A DNA stretch of 10,673 nt from Bacteroidia bacterium. Its GTDB lineage: Bacteria; Bacteroidota; Bacteroidia; Bacteroidales; GCA-2748055. Numbering within the stretch: position 1 is the stretch's first letter; the number at the start of each line of letters is the position of its first letter. The notes beneath the pieces were generated by a model. That model saw only the letters and a program-made list of their open reading frames with translations, did not search any database and was not told where the DNA came from. Position numbers and translations under genes: made by a program. Positions 7,045-10,673 of the stretch are shown one piece after another. The stretch spans positions 1-10,673 of the forward strand of contig JAUVKN010000120.1 in the NCBI GenBank assembly GCA_030596245.1, written 5' to 3'.

Positions 7045-7052
7045 CAAAATGC

Positions 7053-7060
7053 TAATTTTA
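7053..7060 (+). promoter_or_regulatory. Possible -7 promoter box of recG
   Basis: TAATTTTA matches TAnnTTTG at 7 of 8 positions and lies 17 bases before the recG start codon. The nearest TTTG (7022-7025) is 27 bases away, longer than the usual spacing of about 19-21, so the assignment is weak. Confidence 0.28.
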
Positions 7061-7077
7061 CATAAATTGCTCCAGGC

Positions 7078-9180
7078 ATGCAACAATATTTACAACAGGA
7101 TATTCAATTTCTTCCGGGAGTGGGTCCCAAACGAGCCGACATGCTTAGACAGGAGCTGAAGATCCAGAACTTTGAGGATCTCCTCACCTATTATCCATAC
7201 AGGTATGTGGACCGGAGCAGATTCTATAAGATCTCTGAGGTAACTTCCGACATGCCTCAGATCCAGATTCGGGGTCAGATTGCCGGATATGCCTCCATTG
7301 GTAAAGGAAGAGGAAAGCGGTTGACAGCTGACTTCACCGATGGCAGCGGTCACATCCAGCTGATATGGTTCAGGGGTGCAAAATGGATCCCGGAGAACTA
7401 CCCCATCGGGAAAGAGCTGGTGGTATTCGGAAAACCCACCGTGTATCAAAGGAAGCTCAACGTGGTTCACCCCGAATTGGAAGATCCCGCAAAGAAACAT
7501 ACGGTCAGTTCCAACCTTCAGGCAGTTTACTCCACCACCGAAAAGCTGAAGGATCACTATCTCAACTCTAAGGCCATCAGTAAATTGATGGCTAACCTTA
7601 TCAAGGGCCTGCCCTCAAAGTTTGAGGAGACTTTGCCCGCCTGGCTCCTGCAGAAACTGAACCTGGTGAACCTGGAGAGTGCCATGCGACAGATCCATTT
7701 TCCCGATACGGCGGCTCAATATAAGAGAGCGGAACTGCGGCTGAAATTCGAGGAACTTTTCTATATCCAGCTGAACATTCTTCAGGGAAAAACCGATCGG
7801 AACAAGCGCTTCAGGGGGAATGTATTTGAGACCGTGGGTGAGACATTCAATACCTTTTACAAAGATCATCTACCCTTTGAACTCACCGGTGCCCAGAAGA
7901 AGGTCATGAAGGAGATCCGGAGGGATATGGGTTCAGGACGTCAGATGAACCGGCTCCTGCAGGGGGATGTGGGCAGTGGCAAAACCCTTGTGGCGCTCAT
8001 GTCCATGTTGATTGCCATCGACAACGGATTTCAGACCTGCATCATGGCCCCCACTGAGATCCTGGCTCAGCAGCACTTTAAAAGCCTTGGCAAGTTCCTG
8101 GAGGGCATGGATGTGCAGGTAAAACTACTGACCGGATCCACAAAAAAGGCTGACAGGGAACCGATTCACAGCGGATTGCTGGATGGATTGCTGCAGATCC
8201 TCATTGGCACCCATGCGCTTATTGAGGATGTGGTTCAGTTTAAGAACCTTGGACTGGTGGTAATTGATGAACAGCACCGTTTCGGAGTGGCCCAGCGGGC
8301 AAGGCTCTGGAAAAAGGCCAATGTGCTGCCCCACGTACTTGTGATGACGGCCACTCCTATTCCGCGTACACTGGCCATGACCCTCTATGGTGATCTGGAT
8401 GTTTCGGTAATTGATGAATTGCCTCCGGGCCGCAAGCCTATCATTACACGACATTCTTATGATTCAAAGCGGTTGATGGTATTCGGATTCCTGAAGAAAC
8501 AGCTGGCTGCCGGAAGACAGGCTTATATTGTTTATCCGCTTATTAAAGAGTCGGAAACCTTAGATTTCAAGGATCTGGAAGACGGGTATGAAAGTATCTC
8601 CCGCGCCTTTCCCCCACCCGATTACCAGGTGAGTGTCGTGCATGGCAAAATGAAACCGGAGGAGAAGGAGATCTCTATGCGACACTTTGTGGCGGGACGA
8701 ACACACATTATGGTAGCCACAACGGTCATTGAGGTAGGTGTGGATGTGCCCAATGTCAGCGTTATGATCATCGAAAGTGCGGAACGTTTCGGACTTTCCC
8801 AGCTACATCAGCTCCGGGGGCGGGTGGGACGTGGAGCCGATCAGTCTTATTGCATCCTTATGTCGGGTTACAAAATATCGGAAGAGGGAAGAAAACGCCT
8901 TGAAACCATGGTGCGAACCAATGATGGCTTTGAAATCGCCGAAGTGGACCTGAAACTGAGGGGACCAGGCAACATTGAAGGCACTCAGCAGAGCGGCATC
9001 CCCTTTAATCTGAAGATCGCTCACCTGGGCAAAGACGGCCAGATCCTTCAGCTGGCCCGAGACACGGCCGAAAATATCGTCGCCGAGGATCCCAAACTTC
9101 ACCTCGAAAAAAATTTCATCTTCGCCAAACATGTGAAGAAAGGTAATCCGAACCGGATTGATTGGGGGAGTATTAGTTAA
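7078..9180 (+). CDS. recG: ATP-dependent DNA helicase RecG
   Basis: This complete 700-residue protein is close in length to E. coli RecG (693). RecG remodels stalled replication forks and branch-migrates Holliday junctions in the cytoplasm. It opens with a helix-hairpin-helix-like FLPGVGPKRADML (11-23). The wedge/OB-fold domain follows at about 60-135 (QIRGQIAGY, LTADFTDGSGHIQLIWF). The superfamily 2 helicase core carries FELTGAQKKV (267-276), Walker A GDVGSGKT (296-303), APTEILAQQH (324-333), the DEQH box (397-400), TATPIPRT (424-431), VATTVIEVGVDVP (546-558) and QLRGRVGRG (578-586). The C-terminal part DLKLRGPGNIEGTQQSG (624-640) is the RecG/TRCF-type segment. All expected motifs are intact. 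The ATG chosen leaves the normal short lead before the wedge domain. Expression is probably from the short divergent spacer upstream, and I see no clear terminator after the stop. Confidence 0.97.
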   Translation: MQQYLQQDIQFLPGVGPKRADMLRQELKIQNFEDLLTYYPYRYVDRSRFYKISEVTSDMPQIQIRGQIAGYASIGKGRGKRLTADFTDGSGHIQLIWFRGAKWIPENYPIGKELVVFGKPTVYQRKLNVVHPELEDPAKKHTVSSNLQAVYSTTEKLKDHYLNSKAISKLMANLIKGLPSKFEETLPAWLLQKLNLVNLESAMRQIHFPDTAAQYKRAELRLKFEELFYIQLNILQGKTDRNKRFRGNVFETVGETFNTFYKDHLPFELTGAQKKVMKEIRRDMGSGRQMNRLLQGDVGSGKTLVALMSMLIAIDNGFQTCIMAPTEILAQQHFKSLGKFLEGMDVQVKLLTGSTKKADREPIHSGLLDGLLQILIGTHALIEDVVQFKNLGLVVIDEQHRFGVAQRARLWKKANVLPHVLVMTATPIPRTLAMTLYGDLDVSVIDELPPGRKPIITRHSYDSKRLMVFGFLKKQLAAGRQAYIVYPLIKESETLDFKDLEDGYESISRAFPPPDYQVSVVHGKMKPEEKEISMRHFVAGRTHIMVATTVIEVGVDVPNVSVMIIESAERFGLSQLHQLRGRVGRGADQSYCILMSGYKISEEGRKRLETMVRTNDGFEIAEVDLKLRGPGNIEGTQQSGIPFNLKIAHLGKDGQILQLARDTAENIVAEDPKLHLEKNFIFAKHVKKGNPNRIDWGSIS

Positions 9181-9215
9181 CCACATTCATTCAACACTAT
9201 CCAACTGTTTTTATT

Positions 9216-9223
9216 TATCTTTG
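9216..9223 (+). promoter_or_regulatory. Consensus Bacteroidota -7 box upstream of the decayed gene
   Basis: TATCTTTG is an exact match to TAnnTTTG and lies 30 bases before the first recognisable codons of the beta-barrel remnant. No clear TTTG -33 box is seen about 20 bases upstream. It may be the surviving promoter of the ancestral gene. The ATG at 9230 opens a reading frame of only seven codons. Confidence 0.45.
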
Positions 9224-9245
9224 ATTAACATGAATTCTGTATTAA

Positions 9246-9541
9246 AAGGGTAGGAAAAACCCTCTATCTAAAACAGGATACATAGTAAATACCACCACAA
9301 TCCACATTTCCAGTCTGAGAATACCTGAAAATCTCTTCACCGGATAATGGAATGGTTCAAACCTATTTTCTTCTGGGAGGATATTACAGTTATCATTTTG
9401 TAGGCAAGGTGAACAATACAGGCATTGATTTCCAGGATGTTTACGATAATCAGGAAAGGACTGACCAGCATTCTGCAAGATCCTGCTTCAGGCAGCGTGA
9501 CCTGTGAGGGTGTTTCGCTTAGCATGGGATATATATTTTAA
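9246..9541 (+). pseudogene. Decayed outer-membrane beta-barrel protein gene (PorT/OMP_b-brl type)
   Basis: No open frame covers this stretch, but three successive plus-strand frames spell consecutive pieces of one beta-barrel protein. Bases 9246-9344 (frame 3) give KNPLSKTGYIVNTTTIHIS then SLRIPENLF, like the 'YLEIPxxL' region of Bacteroidota outer-membrane barrels. Bases 9319-9457 (frame 1) give NGMVQTYFLLGGYYSYHFVGK then VNNTGIDFQDVYDN, like the following 'PYLLAGPYxGYLLSGK' hairpin. Bases 9455-9541 (frame 2) give KGLTSILQD then GVSLSMGYIF and TAA, the last strand with its terminal aromatic residue. Compared with the roughly 200-residue family, the signal peptide and first strands are absent, and about 40 residues seem lost between the second and third pieces. 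Frameshifts lie near 9338 and 9455. It is a dead gene unless the frames reflect assembly errors. Family identity rests on remembered patterns only. Confidence 0.6.
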
Positions 9542-9579
9542 TCCCCTCTGCTATTTAAATCCAGAATAAATAGAAGGGA
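9542..9579. other. Hairpin downstream of the decayed gene
   Basis: CTATTTA (9551-9557) pairs perfectly with TAAATAG (9567-9573), and TCCC (9542-9545) with GGGA (9576-9579) around mismatched bases. A competing short stem GGGAT (9526-9530) / ATCCC (9541-9545) spans the stop codon. There is no U-tract on the plus strand. It may be the remains of the terminator of the ancestral gene. The rest of 9580-9626 shows nothing recognisable. Confidence 0.35.
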
Positions 9580-9626
9580 AACCTCATTTATATGATATGC
9601 AGCAAGTGAGAATCATCCAACATCAA

Positions 9627-9634
9627 TAATTTTG
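9627..9634 (+). promoter_or_regulatory. Promoter -7 box of the rseC-rnf operon
   Basis: TAATTTTG matches the Bacteroidota -7 consensus TAnnTTTG exactly and lies 25 bases before the rseC start. This would leave a leader of roughly 15-20 bases. A -33 TTTG box is not evident at the expected distance. The position after a non-coding stretch and before an operon makes it the natural start for rseC-rnfB. Confidence 0.5.
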
Positions 9635-9659
9635 TATCTGCTTTGGATGAGATCCCAAT

Positions 9660-10079
9660 ATGTCAGCCCAGAACCTAATAGACCACGAAGGAATTATTGA
9701 CCACATTGATGCAGATGTGGCACATGTCAAAATCGACAGTCAATCGGCATGTGCTGCCTGCCATGCTAAGGGAGTATGTGGGGCCGCCGACCAGGAGAAG
9801 AAATTCCTGGATATCCCTCTCAATGGCGCAAAATATAACGAAGGGGAGTCTGTTCGTGTACAAGTTGCCAGGCACCTGGGATTCAGAGCAGTTGCACTTG
9901 GTTATCTCTTTCCGTTTTTAATCCTGATGGGAGTATTGATCAGCCTGACTATATTAGAAGTAGATGAATTAAAAGCCGGATTATTTGCTTTGCTTTCGAT
10001 TATCCCTTATTACCTGATCCTATACCTTTTAAGGAGACGCATTGCGTCTACATTTACATTCAGCATAAGAAAACTATAA
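9660..10079 (+). CDS. rseC: RseC/MucC family integral membrane protein
   Basis: This 139-residue protein is of normal size for the SoxR-reducing system/RseC family. A short N-terminal beta domain (HEGIIDHIDADVAHVKI) leads into a cysteine cluster CAACHAKGVC (Cys31, Cys34, Cys40), likely redox-active or metal-binding. DIPLNGAKYNEGESVRV follows, then two membrane helices at about 76-98 and 106-124 (GYLFPFLILMGVLISLTIL; LFALLSIIPYYLILYLL) and a basic C-terminus. The N-terminal domain and tail should lie on the same side of the inner membrane. In proteobacteria RseC is linked to RpoE signalling and SoxR reduction together with the Rsx/Rnf complex. Here it sits 7 bases before rnfB, an arrangement known in Bacteroidota that suggests a role in Rnf assembly or maturation. 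That role is inference. Confidence 0.9.
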   Translation: MSAQNLIDHEGIIDHIDADVAHVKIDSQSACAACHAKGVCGAADQEKKFLDIPLNGAKYNEGESVRVQVARHLGFRAVALGYLFPFLILMGVLISLTILEVDELKAGLFALLSIIPYYLILYLLRRRIASTFTFSIRKL

Positions 10080-10086
10080 TGGTGCA

Positions 10087-10673
10087 ATGAGTCAGATCAT
10101 TCTATTTACTATCGTCACACTGGTTGCCATCGGGGCTGCGGCAGCTATTATCTTATATTTTGTGGCTCAGAAATTTAAGGTGTTTGAAGACCCCCGGATC
10201 GATGAAGTGGAAGAGGCTCTGCCAGCTGCCAATTGCGGGGGATGTGGGTTTCCAGGTTGCCGCAATTTCGCAGAAACGCTGGTAAAATCCGATTCATGGG
10301 ATGATCTGTTCTGTCCGGTAGGTGGAAACGAAACCATGGCCAAAGTAGCAGCTATCCTGGGTAAGGAAGCCATTGAACAGGCACCCAGGGTCGCCGTTAT
10401 CAGGTGTAACGGAACACCCGAATTCAGACCCAGGTACAATGTATACGACGGCGCTCCCACCTGTGCCATAGCACACAGCCTCTCAACAGGCGAAGGAGGA
10501 TGTCCACATGGATGCCTGGGTCTTGCAGACTGTGTGGTTGTTTGTAATTTTGACGCCATTCACATGGATCCTGTCACAGATCTGCCTGTGGTTGTTGATG
10601 ATAAATGTACTGCCTGTGGTGCCTGTGTGGAAGCCTGCCCGAGGGACATTATTGAGTTGCGGAAAAAGAATAA
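10087..10673 (+). CDS. rnfB: RnfB, iron-sulfur subunit of the Rnf complex (3' end outside window)
   Basis: The frame opens at ATG 10087 and is still open at the window edge after 195 codons, so the gene is truncated by the window. RnfB is the multi-cluster iron-sulfur subunit of the membrane complex that couples ferredoxin:NAD+ electron transfer to ion pumping. Residues 1-28 form the N-terminal membrane anchor (ILFTIVTLVAIGAAAAIILYF). Next is the RnfB-type 4Fe-4S domain NCGGCGFPGCRNF with Cys50, 53, 58 and 76. Further cysteines follow at 107 and 126. Then come CPHGCLGLADCVVVC (Cys139, 143, 149, 153) and a classical ferredoxin motif CTACGACVEACP (Cys174, 177, 180, 184). The remaining ferredoxin motifs would lie beyond the window. 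Its start lies 7 bases after rseC. It probably begins an rnfBCDGEA-type operon. Confidence 0.95.
   Translation, partial: MSQIILFTIVTLVAIGAAAAIILYFVAQKFKVFEDPRIDEVEEALPAANCGGCGFPGCRNFAETLVKSDSWDDLFCPVGGNETMAKVAAILGKEAIEQAPRVAVIRCNGTPEFRPRYNVYDGAPTCAIAHSLSTGEGGCPHGCLGLADCVVVCNFDAIHMDPVTDLPVVVDDKCTACGACVEACPRDIIELRKKN

Noticed and set aside
7042..7049. TTTTGCAC on the minus strand as the -33 box of the methyltransferase gene
   Set aside because: No TAnnTTTG-like box follows at 19-21 bases, so no promoter could be supported.
7090..7557. Minus-strand open frame of 155 codons
   Set aside because: It is the reverse of the recG wedge-domain coding region, which is conserved in sense; no start context or family features.
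9242..9525. Two minus-strand open frames of 62-78 codons between recG and rseC
   Set aside because: They are antisense to the barrel remnant, have no recognisable domain or start context, and the plus strand gives a better explanation of the sequence.
10167..10559. Minus-strand open frame of 130 codons
   Set aside because: It lies wholly inside rnfB, whose iron-sulfur motifs are unmistakable; its protein is Ser/Pro/Thr-rich shadow sequence.
1..10673. CRISPR arrays, tRNA/rRNA genes, transposases, phage genes or defence systems
   Set aside because: No repeat-spacer pattern, cloverleaf-like sequence or such proteins are visible; the window is mainly conserved chromosomal genes.

Overview
The window reads as chromosomal DNA of a Bacteroidota bacterium, most likely an anaerobic Bacteroidales/Marinilabiliales-type lineage. 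This rests on gene content (a cluster of PpiC/SurA-type isomerases with an OstA-like protein, a 73-residue DUF2795 protein ending in FFFNEDEY, an RseC-RnfB pair), on weak ribosome binding sites, and on exact matches to the Bacteroidota -7 promoter box TAnnTTTG at 9216-9223 and 9627-9634. No species can be named from this sequence alone.

Layout. (1) Bases 1-4572, plus strand: a tight cell-envelope operon. It holds the 3' end of a large PpiC-type periplasmic isomerase, a SurA-N-like putative lipoprotein, a SurA-like isomerase with two parvulin regions, and an OstA/LptA-like protein. The genes are 2 or 5 bases apart or overlap by 4. The set fits outer-membrane biogenesis: periplasmic chaperoning of beta-barrel proteins next to lipopolysaccharide transport. 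(2) Bases 4576-7012, minus strand: reading from 7012 downward, a class I SAM-dependent methyltransferase, an orphan LolD/MacB-type ABC ATPase, a PduO-type cob(I)alamin adenosyltransferase and the DUF2795 protein. A hairpin at 4576-4596 closes this side against the converging operon. (3) Bases 7078-9180, plus strand: complete recG, divergent from the methyltransferase across a 65-base spacer that carries a 12-base direct repeat. (4) Bases 9181-9659: no intact gene. In three successive reading frames the plus strand still spells pieces of an outer-membrane beta-barrel protein, ending in an intact-looking C-terminal strand (GVSLSMGYIF then stop). I call it a decayed gene that still has a consensus promoter box upstream. 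(5) Bases 9660-10673, plus strand: rseC followed by rnfB, which runs off the window, as the likely start of an Rnf electron-transport operon.

Most of the window is conserved housekeeping sequence. I see no CRISPR array, transposase, tRNA, rRNA or clearly new multi-gene system. The best discoveries are the beta-barrel gene fossil between recG and rseC, the conserved but uncharacterised DUF2795 protein with a palindrome inside its candidate promoter, the repeat in the recG/methyltransferase spacer, and an RnfB that may lack two cysteines I recall in Bacteroides relatives.
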